Below, one piece after another: positions 33,419 to 43,584 of a stretch of DNA of 64,000 nucleotides. The translations under genes and the position numbers were made by a program. The stretch spans positions 1 through 64,000 of the forward strand of contig JAKQTR010000039.1 of NCBI GenBank assembly GCA_029562975.1, given 5' to 3'. A model generated the notes under the pieces. That model saw only the letters and a list, made by a program, of their open reading frames with translations, ran no database searches and had not been told where the DNA came from. Every line of letters starts with the position of its first letter. Position 1 is the stretch's first letter. This DNA is from Acidobacteriota bacterium. Lineage in GTDB: Bacteria; Acidobacteriota; Vicinamibacteria; Vicinamibacterales; JAKQTR01.

Positions 33419-35694
33419 TCAGCGACGCGACGGATCGAGGAACCGGCGGAAGAAGCCGTCCATCCGGGCGAGCGTGTGCATCCACCGGCTGTGCAGCATC
33501 GACTCGTGCGTGTCGTCGGGGAACACGATCAGCTCGACGTGCACGTCCCGCTGCCGCAGCAGCTGCACGAGGCCGGTCGTTTGCTGGAACGCCACGTTTC
33601 GATCGTCGTCTCCGTGGACGAGCAGCACGGGCGACGTCCAGCCGCCAATCGCGCTGATCGGCGACGAGGCGTAGGACACCGCCGCCGGATCGAGCGAAGT
33701 CCCCCAGAGATGGACGCCGGCGAGATCGACGCCGGCCTTGAAGATGTCCGAGTTGCGCGCGAGGGCGTGCGCCGTGAGCAGGCCGCCGTAGGAGAGCCCC
33801 CAGATCCCGATGCGCTCCGGATCCACGTCGGCGCGCGTCTGAAGGTACCTGGCGCCCGCCACGACGTCCTGGTACTCGCTGTTGCCGGACGCGCCGCTGT
33901 TCTGGGCCGCGCGGAACGACCGCCCGTAGCCGACGCCCAGGCGGTAGTTGACCGAGAGCACCACGTAGCCTTCGCTCGCCAGCCATTGGTTGATGGCGTA
34001 GGCCCAGTGGTAGAACTGCATGTAGTGGTAGCCGAGGAGCATCTGCCGCATGGGCCCGCCGTGCACGAAGACGACCGCCGGCCGGCGCTCGCCTCCCCTG
34101 ACGTCCTTCGGCAGGAAGAGCTGGTTGTGGATCTCGAGGCCGTCGGCGGCTTTCGTCAGGACGAGTTGCGGCTCGACATGGGCGTCCGCCGGGAAGCCCG
34201 TCCGCGCCGTCGGGAACACGATTCGCTGGGGCGACGCCGCCGCCGAGGGCGCCTCGCCGGAAGGGAGCGTCCACAAGCCCAGCGACTGGGGCATCTTCCA
34301 GTCGGCGCTGAACGTCGCCAGCAGCCGGCCCGAGGACAGCGGCGTCGGGCGCGTCTCGATCCCGGCGCCCGTTGTGACCTGCACGGGCGTCCCGCCGCCG
34401 ACCGGCACGGCCCAGATGTGCCGCCGCTCGATGTCCTTCGCGTTGGTGCAGTAGAACAGGATCGTCCCGTCGCGCGACAGCGCCACCGAGGTCCGGTCCT
34501 CGATGAGGCCGTCGGTCGTCGTCAACAGGACGGGAACCGAATCGGGCGATGTGAGATCGAGCGAGTAATAGCGGTCCCACTCGTCGGCTGGCGACGGCTG
34601 GGGTTCCATAGGGGCCCCGCGCCCGCCGACGTTGAAGCGGAAGACGAGCCGATGGCCCGCCAGCATCATGTTCCCGACTGTGGAGAAGTCGGTGTCTCCG
34701 GGCCGGTCGTGCCAGAGTTCCGCGGCTTCGCCGGTTGCGGCATCGGCCTTCCAGATGGAGAAGGCATAGCCGCCCTTGAAGGTCGCGCGCGTGAGGCCCG
34801 GCACTTTCGCGGCGTCGGGGGGCACGGCGGGCGCGTCCCCGCGCGCGACCTGCGCGGCGGGCCCGACCGGCGCGCCGACGCCCCGCCCGCCCTGCTGGGC
34901 CTGCCGCCCGAAGGGCAACCCGGGCCTGCGGACGAACACGAGGCTCCTGCTGTCGGCCGCCCACATCGGGTTCGAATCGAAGTCCACGCTCGGGGCCATG
35001 TAGGTCACCCGGCGCCGCGCCAGGTCGTAGACGGCGACAAAACTGTGGTCGGTGCGGGTGGACACGAACGCAAGCTTCCGGCCGTCGGGCGACCACGCCG
35101 GCGCGCTTTGCACGCCCCAGCCCCGGATGAACGGCTGCTCGGCCCGATCGATGGCCGCGGCCGGCCGCGCCGGCGTCACCAGCGCCCGGTAGATCTGGCC
35201 GTCCTTGACGAACACCACGGAGCGGCCGTCTGGCGCGAGCTCGTAGCCCCCGCCGGGCAGGCCGGCCACGCGCCACGCCGGGCCTCCTGCCGTGCGCACG
35301 GCCCAGACCGCCCGGTCGGCCCGTCCGGGTCCGCCGACGGATTGGCCACCCAACCGTCGCGATTCGGGGCCGCTCCCCTGATGAACGTGACAATCGAGCC
35401 GTCGGCCGAGATCCGGAGGGCGGACATGTCGACGCCATCGTCGTGCAGGAAGCTCGTCAGGCGGACCGCGGCGAAGGAGGGGGGCGCCGCGGTGTACGCG
35501 TTGCGCTTGCCCTCCTCGAACGCAATCCAGGCCAGCCGATCCGCCTTCTCAGCCGACGCCATGTCCAGCGGAGACGCCGGGCTTAGGAACCGCTGGTACG
35601 CCGGGACCGGGTCGGCAGGAGCCGGAGCGGCAGGGACGGGGCGCTGCGACAGGACCAGGGCGAAGCAGATGATCGCGACATGGGTGTGACGCAT
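33419..35694 (-). CDS. Secreted S9-family peptidase, interrupted by a one-base frameshift
   Basis: Assembled across the frameshift, the protein is about 758 residues: signal peptide (MRHTHVAIICFALVLSQRPV), a WD40/TolB-like propeller, then an alpha/beta-hydrolase peptidase domain. The triad is Ser in GLSYGG, Asp in VHGDDDRNV and His in DDTHES. The first 125 codons lie in one frame (to NPSADPDG) and the rest in another (from DRAVWAVRTAGGP). Family-like reading across the joint (DPDGADRAVW) needs one more G in the GGG at minus-strand 35323-35321. This is either a true homopolymer loss or a sequence error. If functional, it removes dipeptides or acyl residues from peptides outside the cytoplasm. 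Confidence 0.75.
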
Positions 35695-35838
35695 GGGAGG
35701 CATTCTCTCACGGGCCAGGGCCCGGGATCCCGGCGCTTCTTCGGGTTGTCGCACCGGCTCCGGGCCGGGAGGGAGCGCGCACGGCGGCGGCCGTCGGACG
35801 GACTATGATGTCCGCCTGGAAGAGCGCGGTTGCGGAAG

Positions 35839-36939
35839 ATGACGATCGATGACGTGCGCCTGATCGTGCGCCTGGTGCGGGGACGGACGGCGGAAGCCGC
35901 CGAGCGGCTGGAGTCCGACCCGGATGCTCTCGACCGGCTCGCCGCAGCGGCCGCGACCGAGGGGCTTGCCGTTGTGCTGCTGCGCGCGCTGGGCGCGCTG
36001 CCGGCGGGCTTCAGCCTGTCGGGCGCCCGGCTGGAGCAGCTCGAGTCGAAACGGCGCCTCCAATCGGCGCGGTCGGCTGCGCTCGCGGCGTCGCTGGATC
36101 GCCTCGCCCGGGCCTTCATCGAGGACGGCCTTCCGTTTCTCCTGCTCAAGGGCCCCTATCTCGCGGCCCGTTTCTACGGCGACGCGGACGGACGGGAGTA
36201 CGTCGACCTCGACCTGCTCGTGCCGCGCGCCGGCCGCGCCCGGGCCTGGAGGCTCCTCGAGAACGCCGGCTTCGCTCGCCGATCGCGGGCCCTCGGCGGC
36301 GAGCGCCTCGCGAGCTTCTTCGTGCACGCCTACGACTTCGCCGGCCGGGCGACCGGCATCGACATCCACTGGCGCCTGACGCGCCAGCCCTCGGTGCGCG
36401 TCGACGAGGACGCCCTGTGGGCCGGCGCCGGCTCCTTCGCGCTCGGCGGCCGGACTTTCGGCGTGCTGTCGGACGCGCACGAAGTGGCGTTTCACGCCCT
36501 CTCGCTCCTCCGCGACATCGAGCGCGGTCGGCCGAAAGCCAAGAACATCGTCGATCTGGTCCAGATCGCGGCGTCGCTCGATGCCGCGATGGATTGGGAC
36601 GCGCTGCTGGACGCCGGTCGCAGCGACGGCACGTTCGGCCCGATGGTGAACGTGCTGGCGCTCTGCCTGGACGCGGCGGGCGCGCACGGCCTGGCGCCCC
36701 GGCTCGCCCAGGCCCTCTCGCGCTGCGCGGGCCGGCGCGGGCCGGCGCGGGCGCTTGATCGCCCCGGTCATTTCGCCCCGGCGTGGATGGCCGCGGGGAA
36801 CCGATGGTGGGCCGCGCGCGCGTACGACACGTCGGTGCCGGCGTGGCTCCTCTGGTGGGCCGTGTCGCTGCCGTTCCGCGCGGCGGCCCGCCGGCCGCTG
36901 GCGCCGCCAGCGGGCCCGCCAGCCGAGCCTCCGGCCTGA
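35839..36939 (+). CDS. Nucleotidyltransferase family protein (NTP_transf_5 type)
   Basis: This 366-residue protein matches the PF14907-type nucleotidyltransferases. The core FLLLKGPYLAARFYG is followed by the metal pair in YVDLDLLV, then GIDIHWRL and a helical C-terminal half with HALSLL and KNIVDLVQIA. Such proteins occur next to HprK-like kinases in small gene sets, including some peptide-modification clusters. Here an HprK-like kinase gene faces it 300 bp away. Its substrate is unknown. ATG 35839 is preferred over TTG 35830. Confidence 0.75.
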   Translation: MTIDDVRLIVRLVRGRTAEAAERLESDPDALDRLAAAAATEGLAVVLLRALGALPAGFSLSGARLEQLESKRRLQSARSAALAASLDRLARAFIEDGLPFLLLKGPYLAARFYGDADGREYVDLDLLVPRAGRARAWRLLENAGFARRSRALGGERLASFFVHAYDFAGRATGIDIHWRLTRQPSVRVDEDALWAGAGSFALGGRTFGVLSDAHEVAFHALSLLRDIERGRPKAKNIVDLVQIAASLDAAMDWDALLDAGRSDGTFGPMVNVLALCLDAAGAHGLAPRLAQALSRCAGRRGPARALDRPGHFAPAWMAAGNRWWAARAYDTSVPAWLLWWAVSLPFRAAARRPLAPPAGPPAEPPA

Positions 36940-37245
36940 AGCAGCAGCGAGGGCCGCGCCAGGGAGCCGGCTCCTCCCGCCGCACAGCCGCCAGGATCAC
37001 CGACGGGTTCCAGGACCCGGCGGGCGGCGTCCGGTCGGCAGCGGATCCTCCTCTTCTGCGCGGCCCCTGGCGAGCCTCGCGAGCATCCGGCCGAGGGCCC
37101 GATTGGCGAGCTCGACAGCGGACCCTGCGCCGTGTCCGCGGTAAGCGGGCCGCGACATGCGTCGGTGAGCGTGACGGCGAGGCCCGCGTCGCGGCGCCCC
37201 GCGGCCAGAGCCGGCGTGTGGTGCCGGCCCTGACGTTCGGCTGCG
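36940..37245. other. Convergent intergenic region
   Basis: The gap lies between the convergent nucleotidyltransferase and kinase genes. It is GC-rich, with no gene and no clear terminator hairpin with a T-run. I see nothing else in it. Confidence 0.4.
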
Positions 37246-38427
37246 TCAGCCTGGCGGCCGGGTGCGGCCCCTCTCCCTCGCCAGATCCTGCGGGGGATCG
37301 GCGATCCCGGGGCCTGCCGCGAGGCCGAGGGCGCGCAGCCAGCCGGCCGCGCTCTCGCGATAAGCGTCCGGCCCAAGACGGAGGGAGACGCAGGGCGCCC
37401 CGGCCGCCAGGGTGCGAACCATGAGCGCGCGCCGCTCCGCGTCAAGGCCGGCTGCGCCTGCGGCCTCGAAGATCGTCCGCGGGCGCGGGTGCGAACTGGC
37501 GCCGTAGAGGCACGCGCCCAGAAGAGCCTCGGCCTTGGCGGGCGCGAGGGGCTCCAGTGCCCAGGTGCTGACTTCCGGATCGATCACGGGAAGGACCACG
37601 GCGTGCACGGTGCCGCCGCGGGCGCGCGCCACGCGCAGCCGATGCGTGAACTGCGCGGGCGACCAGGCGGCGCCGTTCGGAAGGCCAACCGGCGCGGACG
37701 CCGCGCCGCCGCTCCCTTCGGGCGGGTCTTCGCCGACGCTGAGGGTTGGCGCGTGCGAGAGGCCGTCGCCCTGCAGAGCGGGGAACGCGGCGGCGGTCCA
37801 CGGCCGAACCGAGACGATCGTGGGAACGCCAATGGCGATGGCGGCGTTGCCGTCCACGCTCACGAACACGCGATCGTTGGCGACGAAGTCTGCGTGTCCC
37901 GACGCGAGCGCATGGATCAGCAGCGTCGTCTTGCCGGCGTTCTTCGCGCCGGCAAGCAGCACTGCGCGCCCCCCGGCGGCGAACGCGGCGGCGTGGAGAT
38001 CGAGCAGCGTCCCGCCGTCGAGCGCGCGCGAGACGAGGATTTCGCGCACCGTCCGCATGAGCCCCAGGCGCGCGCGCCGGCACCCGGGCCTGGCTACGAT
38101 GTGGACGGCGCGGTTGGCAACCCGGTAGAAGCAGTCGAACTCCTCGTCGACGACGACGGTGCTCCCGGCTTCGGGCCAGCCCGGCAGGCAGACAACCCGG
38201 CTGTCGAGCGCAAAGCACGGGAACGCCGAGGGCGCAGGAGCCAGCCGGCGTCGCGCGAGCGCGTCCCAGGCGCCGGAGAACGCGTCGAAGCGCACGAGCA
38301 CGTCGCCGCGCCCGGCCTGGATCGGCTCCGCCCAAGGGCACAGGAACTCCGACAGCCACGCCGCGGCGCCGGGATCGTCGATATCTGCGTCCAGCGACGC
38401 CCGGCCGAAAGCGTAGCCCGTCTTCAT
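37246..38427 (-). CDS. HprK-like P-loop kinase
   Basis: This 393-residue protein has an N-terminal domain of about 120 residues (ADIDDPGAAAWLSEFLCPW), a Walker A GAKNAGKTT near residue 150, and HADFVANDRVFV as the HprK-type second motif. It resembles the HPr-kinase-related proteins found with NTP_transf_5 proteins rather than true HPr kinase. The last 30 residues are low-complexity. A small upstream frame overlaps its start (ATGA), which implies coupling. A role in phosphorylating a peptide or small carrier is inferred from related gene sets. Confidence 0.7.
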   Translation of the reverse strand: MKTGYAFGRASLDADIDDPGAAAWLSEFLCPWAEPIQAGRGDVLVRFDAFSGAWDALARRRLAPAPSAFPCFALDSRVVCLPGWPEAGSTVVVDEEFDCFYRVANRAVHIVARPGCRRARLGLMRTVREILVSRALDGGTLLDLHAAAFAAGGRAVLLAGAKNAGKTTLLIHALASGHADFVANDRVFVSVDGNAAIAIGVPTIVSVRPWTAAAFPALQGDGLSHAPTLSVGEDPPEGSGGAASAPVGLPNGAAWSPAQFTHRLRVARARGGTVHAVVLPVIDPEVSTWALEPLAPAKAEALLGACLYGASSHPRPRTIFEAAGAAGLDAERRALMVRTLAAGAPCVSLRLGPDAYRESAAGWLRALGLAAGPGIADPPQDLARERGRTRPPG

Positions 38428-38630
38428 GCGTGGACCTCGATGGGGATCGAGAGCCGCGCGCCGGCGGTCAGCGCGTCAGCGGGTCGCAGCCCCGCGCGCG
38501 CGAGGAGCGCCTCTGACTCGCCCGGAGCGCGCCCGCGCCCGCCGCGTGCGGCCGATGCGTGCAGGGCCCGCGAGGCAGTGGGTCCGCCGACCGGCTTCCG
38601 CCGATCGGCCGCGGCCGGATGAGGATCCAT
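38424..38630 (-). CDS. Small protein coupled to the HprK-like kinase
   Basis: This 68-residue frame (MDPHPAAADRRKPVGG, ending ALTAGARLSIPIEVHA) overlaps the kinase start codon by 4 bases, the usual mark of translational coupling. The second half looks like real coding sequence and the first half is low-complexity. It could be a small substrate or precursor peptide for the kinase. Equally it could be the tail of a longer, now broken gene, because the frame is open upstream to 38801. No family is recognised. Confidence 0.35.
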   Translation of the reverse strand: MDPHPAAADRRKPVGGPTASRALHASAARGGRGRAPGESEALLARAGLRPADALTAGARLSIPIEVHA

Positions 38631-38840
38631 CCTGCCATCATCTCCCAACTCGGCCCTCGGGGGGCCAGGACGTGGAGCGGAGGGGCCGCATGCCAGTCCG
38701 CTGCCCGTGTCCGTGCCTGGCGCTGGCAACCGCACCGGCGGCTTCCGAGGCCGGGGCGAGCGCGACGGGCGAGCCGGGCGGGCGAAGCAGGCGCGTGACA
38801 CGGCCCGGTTCAGAGGCTAGAATGCCCCCGTTGGAGGCCG

Positions 38841-39353
38841 ATGACCATGCGCACATTCCTGGCCCTGTGTTTCGCCCTTGTCCTGGCCGTCACCCTGGGC
38901 GCGTGCGGCGGCTCCGCACCGTCGCAGGAGTTCGGCAAGGAAGACGTCCAGCAGATCCACGCGCTCGTGCAGAACTTCATCGCGGCGTACAACGCCAAGG
39001 ACGTCGAGAAGATCGTGACGTTCTTCTCGCCGACCGCGACGATCATGCCCGCCAACCGGAGCATCCTCGGCGGCACCGAGAGCGTGAAGGGCTTCTTCAA
39101 CGAGCGGCTCAACGTCGAAGGCGCTGGGGATCTCGAGATCGAGACGCTGGCCGTCGAAGGCCACGGACCGCTGGCGTACTTCGCCGGGGCGCACGTGCTG
39201 TACCTCAAGCCCGCCGGCGCCGAGCCGCAGCGCGACCGCGGCAAGGTGATGTGGATCCTGAAGAAGCTCGGCGGGCAGTGGAAGTTCGATCGCCAGATGA
39301 TGAGCAGCGATCTGCCGCCTATGGTGCCCGCGCCCGAAGCACCGGCGAAGTAA
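38841..39353 (+). CDS. SnoaL/DUF4440-like lipoprotein
   Basis: This 170-residue lipoprotein has a signal and lipobox (LAVTLGACGGS). The domain is of the SnoaL/NTF2 fold: VQNFIAAYNAKDVEKIVTFFSP at the first helices, a central strand with GGTESVKGFF, and WILKKLGGQWKFDRQM at the end. DUF4440-like domains bind small ligands or act as isomerase-like folds. It would be anchored in the cell envelope. MRTFL at 38847 is an equally good start. It is a single gene, convergent with the glycosyltransferase gene. Confidence 0.75.
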   Translation: MTMRTFLALCFALVLAVTLGACGGSAPSQEFGKEDVQQIHALVQNFIAAYNAKDVEKIVTFFSPTATIMPANRSILGGTESVKGFFNERLNVEGAGDLEIETLAVEGHGPLAYFAGAHVLYLKPAGAEPQRDRGKVMWILKKLGGQWKFDRQMMSSDLPPMVPAPEAPAK

Positions 39354-39365
39354 CCGCGCCCCGCC

Positions 39366-40784
39366 TCACCGCCCGGCGCGTTCGACGAACCGGTCGAACG
39401 GCGTCGGGCGGTACAGGCCCGCCAGGCCGCAGCGGGGCAAGTCGCTCCGCCGATCCGAGACGAATGGCGGCTCTGCGGCTGCGAGGAGTCCGCAGGTGTC
39501 GTAGGCCGCCACGCGGCCGCCCGTCATCCGGCTGAACTCCCTCGCGATCGCCCCTCCCCCGTGAAACCAGAAGTAGTGGACGTCCGGCCTGAACAGGTTG
39601 TAGTCGCGCCACGGGTCGAACATGCGCTCGCCGGGCGCGGATCGATCCAGCACGTACTGCATGCGCGCCAGCTGATTCCGGTTCGATCGGCCGATGGATC
39701 GGACCATTGAGATCGCGGGCAGCAGGCACACGGCGAGCAGGACGACGAGGGCGCGAGGGCCGCGGGCGCGTCTGGCCTCCAGCGCGTCGGACAGCCAGGC
39801 GGCCGCCGCAACCGCCAGGAACGGCATCGCCGCGACGAGGTACCGGTCCGCCACGCGGTTGAGCGCGACCAGCGCGGCCGCCGTCCCGAGTCCCAGGACG
39901 GCCGGCACGGCGACGTCGGCCTTCAGTCTGCGCGCCACGAAGGAGACGCTCGTGGCGGCCGCGATCGCCCAGAAGGCGGCGTTCCTGAGGAAGCTCCGAA
40001 GCATGGCGGCGCTCAGGAAGCTCCAGCGCGAGCGCCCGGCCGGGATATTCGCGGCGAGCCGCCAGGTGGCGATGACGCCCGCCTCGAGCGATCCCGTGGC
40101 CGCCAGGTACGCGACGAGCGGCAGGCACACGGCGGCGAAGGCCAGGGCGAAGGCCGCCGCGGCGCGGCACATCGCGCGCCAGGACGCCTGTCCGGTGAGG
40201 ACGTACCAGGCGAGGACGACCGGGAAGAACGCCAGCACGACGATGGCTTTCTGGAGGAAGAGGAAGGCCAGGGCCGCAAGCGCGCCGGCGCGCGCACCGT
40301 CGCGCGCCGCGCCTGTTCGCCCGAGTCGCACGAGGAAGATCGCCGAGAGCACGCCGAACAGGGTCTGGGGCACGTCGGGCCTGACCTCGATGGCGACCTG
40401 CGTGAACGAGGTCATCGAGAGCAGCAGCACGGCGCCGAGCAGGGCCACGGGGCGGGGCAGCCGGCACTCGAGGCCGAGCCGGTACGTCGCCCACACGACG
40501 GCCATCGCGAGGACGAAGAACACGGCCCTGAACGCGTGCATCGCCGACGCGGACTGGCCGGTCAGGGCCAGGAGCGGGGCCAGGGCGTACCACAGCAGCG
40601 GGTGGTGATGCTGGTAGAAGTCGATGTACGGGCGAGCGCCGCCGTACACGTGCCAGGCGCTGTGGACGTGCTCGATCTCGTCGTTGTTGAAGGGCCTGAA
40701 GACGGACAGCGCCAGCGCCAGTGCGACCAAGGCGGCCAGCAACGCGGCCGTTCCGGCCATTGCGACGCGGTCGTCTCGTGTCAT
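39366..40784 (-). CDS. GT-C fold membrane glycosyltransferase (PMT/ArnT-like)
   Basis: This 472-residue protein has about ten transmembrane segments. The first periplasmic loop has an acidic motif (FNNDEIEHVHSAW), as in dolichyl/undecaprenyl-phosphate-sugar-using enzymes of the PMT_2 family. His-rich YQHHHPLLWY follows soon after, and a soluble C-terminal tail of about 100 residues ends the protein. It likely transfers a sugar from a lipid carrier to a periplasmic acceptor. The start at 40784 (MTRDDRVAM) precedes the first membrane helix; the longer frame adds only Arg-rich sequence. It stands beside a GT2 and an FAD oxidoreductase gene. Confidence 0.72.
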   Translation of the reverse strand: MTRDDRVAMAGTAALLAALVALALALSVFRPFNNDEIEHVHSAWHVYGGARPYIDFYQHHHPLLWYALAPLLALTGQSASAMHAFRAVFFVLAMAVVWATYRLGLECRLPRPVALLGAVLLLSMTSFTQVAIEVRPDVPQTLFGVLSAIFLVRLGRTGAARDGARAGALAALAFLFLQKAIVVLAFFPVVLAWYVLTGQASWRAMCRAAAAFALAFAAVCLPLVAYLAATGSLEAGVIATWRLAANIPAGRSRWSFLSAAMLRSFLRNAAFWAIAAATSVSFVARRLKADVAVPAVLGLGTAAALVALNRVADRYLVAAMPFLAVAAAAWLSDALEARRARGPRALVVLLAVCLLPAISMVRSIGRSNRNQLARMQYVLDRSAPGERMFDPWRDYNLFRPDVHYFWFHGGGAIAREFSRMTGGRVAAYDTCGLLAAAEPPFVSDRRSDLPRCGLAGLYRPTPFDRFVERAGR

Positions 40785-41001
40785 GGCTCGTCGAACCTTC
40801 GGACGCGCGGGGATTCTACCGGAGGGACGGCGCGCGGACAACATCGCGTCAGCCACCGTGTTGACCGGCCGTGCGCGCGGCTGGCTCGACGGGCATCGCG
40901 TCTGCCGCCGTCCGGCGCCGCCGCGCGCCTCGTCTCGCGCCTTGCGCCGGCGTCAGAGGGGCGGCTAAGCTGGAGCGTCCCCTGCCCGGAGCCCGCCACG
41001 C

Positions 41002-42048
41002 ATGACCACTGCCCGCACATCCGAGCCGCCTTCTGCCGTCGGCGGGCCGGCCGGGGCCGGGCGCGTGTCGGTCATCGTGCCGGTGCGCGGCGGCGGCGAC
41101 GCCTTTCGCGTCTGCATGGCCCGGCTGTCCGCGTGCCAGCCGCCTCCCGGCGAGATCATCGTCGTGATCGACGGCGGACGCGAGGGCGCGGCCCGCCGCG
41201 ACGAGGCGGCCGGCGCTCGCGTCATCGCGCTCGACGCGCCGTCCGGCCCCGCTGCGGCCCGCAACGCCGGCGCGAGGGCCGCGTGCGGGAACGTCCTCCT
41301 GTTCGTCGACTCGGACGTCGCCGTGCGGCCCGATCTAGCCGGCCGCGTCGCCGCCGCGTTCGACGCCGATCCCGATCTCGCCGCGCTCATGGGCTCGTAC
41401 GACGACGAGCCGGCTGACCACCGGTTCCTGTCGCAGTACCGGAACCTCCTGCACCACTACGTCCACCAGACCGGGCGCGAGGAGGCGTCGACCTTCTGGT
41501 GCGGATGCGGGGCGATCCGGCGCGATGCGTTCCTGGAATCGGGGGGCTTCGATCCGAGCTTCAGCGGCGCGATGATCGAGGACATCGAGTTCGGCTACCG
41601 GCTTCGGGCGGCCGGGCGCCGGATACGCCTGCGCAAGGACCTGCAGGTCACTCACCTGAAGCGGTGGACGGCGTGGTCGATGCTGCGGACCGACGTCTTC
41701 TCGCGCGCGGTCCCGTGGACCCGGCTGGTCCTCCGCTCGCACGTGATGCCCGACGACCTGAACCTGCGCAGGGGCGCGCGCGCCAGCGTCGCGCTGACGG
41801 CCGCGCTGGCCGCGTCGTTGGCTTGGGCGGCCTGGCAGCCCTGGAGCCTCGCGGCGGCCGCGGCGGCCGCGGCCGGGATCCTGGCGCTGAACGCGGGGTT
41901 CTACCGGTTCCTCTGGCGGAAGCGTGGGCCGAGGTTCGCCGTCGCGGCTGTCCCGTGGCACTGGCTGTACTTCGCCTGCGCGGGAACCGGCTTCCTCATC
42001 GGCGCCGGCCTGGAGGCCGCCGCCGCCATCCGGGCCGCGCGGAGGTGA
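41002..42048 (+). CDS. Family 2 glycosyltransferase with C-terminal membrane segments
   Basis: This 348-residue GT-A enzyme has VSVIVPVRGGG at the first strand, GPAAARNAGARAA, the metal-binding DSDV, and GGFDPSFSGAMIEDIEFGYRL, where ED is the likely base motif. Two or three hydrophobic helices near the C-terminus anchor it in the membrane. It probably transfers a sugar from a nucleotide donor to a lipid-linked acceptor during surface glycan assembly. It is convergent with the FAD oxidoreductase, with a 6-bp gap. Confidence 0.82.
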   Translation: MTTARTSEPPSAVGGPAGAGRVSVIVPVRGGGDAFRVCMARLSACQPPPGEIIVVIDGGREGAARRDEAAGARVIALDAPSGPAAARNAGARAACGNVLLFVDSDVAVRPDLAGRVAAAFDADPDLAALMGSYDDEPADHRFLSQYRNLLHHYVHQTGREEASTFWCGCGAIRRDAFLESGGFDPSFSGAMIEDIEFGYRLRAAGRRIRLRKDLQVTHLKRWTAWSMLRTDVFSRAVPWTRLVLRSHVMPDDLNLRRGARASVALTAALAASLAWAAWQPWSLAAAAAAAAGILALNAGFYRFLWRKRGPRFAVAAVPWHWLYFACAGTGFLIGAGLEAAAAIRAARR

Positions 42049-42054
42049 GCCCCG

Positions 42055-43455
42055 CTACACCCAGCGGCCCTCGTCTGCCGGCAGCGGCTGCACGCCGTCG
42101 GCCTGTCGAAGCCCGAGCGCCGCGGCGAGGCGAAAGCAGTCCTCGATCACGCCGTCGGCGTTCCGGTACATGAACGCGCCGGTCCGGCCGAGCAGCGAGA
42201 GTCGGGGGTAGCGGCCGAGCGCCCCCGTGACGCGTGCGAGGCGATCGGCGAAGCCGATATCGTGCACCGGGTAGGCGAAGGGCACGCGGACGACGTGCGC
42301 GTGGAGCAGCGACTCCTCTCGCAGCCATCCGATGCCTTCGAGATCGCCCGCGGCGCGCGCAATGAGGTCCCGGTCGTCGCTCGTCCAGGCGGACTCGCCA
42401 GGCGAGGCGAACACCTCGAGCGCGAGCGACGTGACGTTCTCGCGCGGCACCATGGCCGGGCTGAAGTGCTTCGGCTCGTGGCTGCGGCCGAACACGACAC
42501 TCGATTCCGGGAAGTACGTCCAGGTGTCCGGCGAGATCCGGCGGGCGTCCACGGCCATGAGCACCAGCACGATGCCGCGGTAGTCGAGCCGCGCGTCGGC
42601 GGCCGTCCGCGCCAGGTCCGGATCGCCGGCGAAGGCGCCGAGCAGCGCGCCCAGCGGCACCGTCGAGATGACGCGGCCGCAGTCGATCGTCCGCCGCGCG
42701 CCGTCTTCGCCCGCCACGCCGACAACCGCTCCCCCGTCGCCGAACCGGAGCGACGCCAGGGTCGTGGACGTCAGGACGGTGTGGCCCGCCCGATCGATCT
42801 CGCCGGCGAGCCGGTCCGTGATCGCGCCGTAGCCGGACCGCGGGTAGCGGAACTCGCGCACGGCGGTGGCTGGAGCCACAGCCGGCCGACTTACGGCCTG
42901 CCGCACCGTGTTCAGGAGGCTGGGCACGCCGATCCGCTGGGCCGCCCATTCCGCCGACAGCTCGTGGCACCGGATGCCCCAGACCTTCTCGGTGTAGGGC
43001 TTGAAGTAAGTCTCGTAGAGGACCCGGCCGAAGCGCCGCGTGACCCACTCCTCGAACGTGACCGCCCGTTCGCGGTGGTTCACGACCGCCGCGGCCGCGT
43101 AGGACGCCGCGCCGCGCACGGCGTTGGCCAGCCCGAACGCCCGGATCGCCTGCGTCAGGCGGATCGGATAGTCGATGAACCGCCCGCGCAGGTAGATCCG
43201 GCTGCGCCGCTCGACGCGCAGCAGGTCGCCTCCCAGTAGGCCCTCGAGCCACCGGACGACACCGGGATTGTTGGAATGGAAGCGATGGCCGCCGAGGTCC
43301 CAGGCGAACCCGTCGCGGCGAACCGTCCGCGCCAGCCCGCCGACCTGCGCGCCGCGCTCGACGACAGTGACCGAGCGGCCGGCGCGCGCGATCTCCCGCG
43401 CGATGGTCAGGCCCGCCATCCCGGCGCCGAGCACCACGTAGTCCGATGAGGGCAT
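42055..43455 (-). CDS. FAD-dependent amine-oxidase-type oxidoreductase (glycan locus)
   Basis: This 466-residue flavoprotein starts with the dinucleotide motif VLGAGMAGLTIAREI followed by VERGAQVGGLARTV. It continues with DLGGHRFHSNNP and FKPYTEKVWGI, the pattern of NAD(P)/FAD proteins related to UDP-galactopyranose mutase and protoporphyrinogen oxidase that sit in glycan clusters. The C-terminal GRTGAFMYRNADGVIEDC closes the FAD site. The open frame extends far upstream across the next gene on the other strand, but the real start is ATG 43455 before the dinucleotide motif. A role in sugar ring or carrier-lipid modification is inferred. Confidence 0.75.
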   Translation of the reverse strand: MPSSDYVVLGAGMAGLTIAREIARAGRSVTVVERGAQVGGLARTVRRDGFAWDLGGHRFHSNNPGVVRWLEGLLGGDLLRVERRSRIYLRGRFIDYPIRLTQAIRAFGLANAVRGAASYAAAAVVNHRERAVTFEEWVTRRFGRVLYETYFKPYTEKVWGIRCHELSAEWAAQRIGVPSLLNTVRQAVSRPAVAPATAVREFRYPRSGYGAITDRLAGEIDRAGHTVLTSTTLASLRFGDGGAVVGVAGEDGARRTIDCGRVISTVPLGALLGAFAGDPDLARTAADARLDYRGIVLVLMAVDARRISPDTWTYFPESSVVFGRSHEPKHFSPAMVPRENVTSLALEVFASPGESAWTSDDRDLIARAAGDLEGIGWLREESLLHAHVVRVPFAYPVHDIGFADRLARVTGALGRYPRLSLLGRTGAFMYRNADGVIEDCFRLAAALGLRQADGVQPLPADEGRWV

Positions 43456-43584
43456 CCTGTCAAAGGATATCATCGACGATCGCGCCCAGGCCCGCCGGCG
43501 CGAGGCCGCCGCTTCCGCGGCGGATTCGACTCGGGTATGCTCTCCGGGATCACTGTCGGGAAGACGCTTCCCCGGGAGGCCCCC

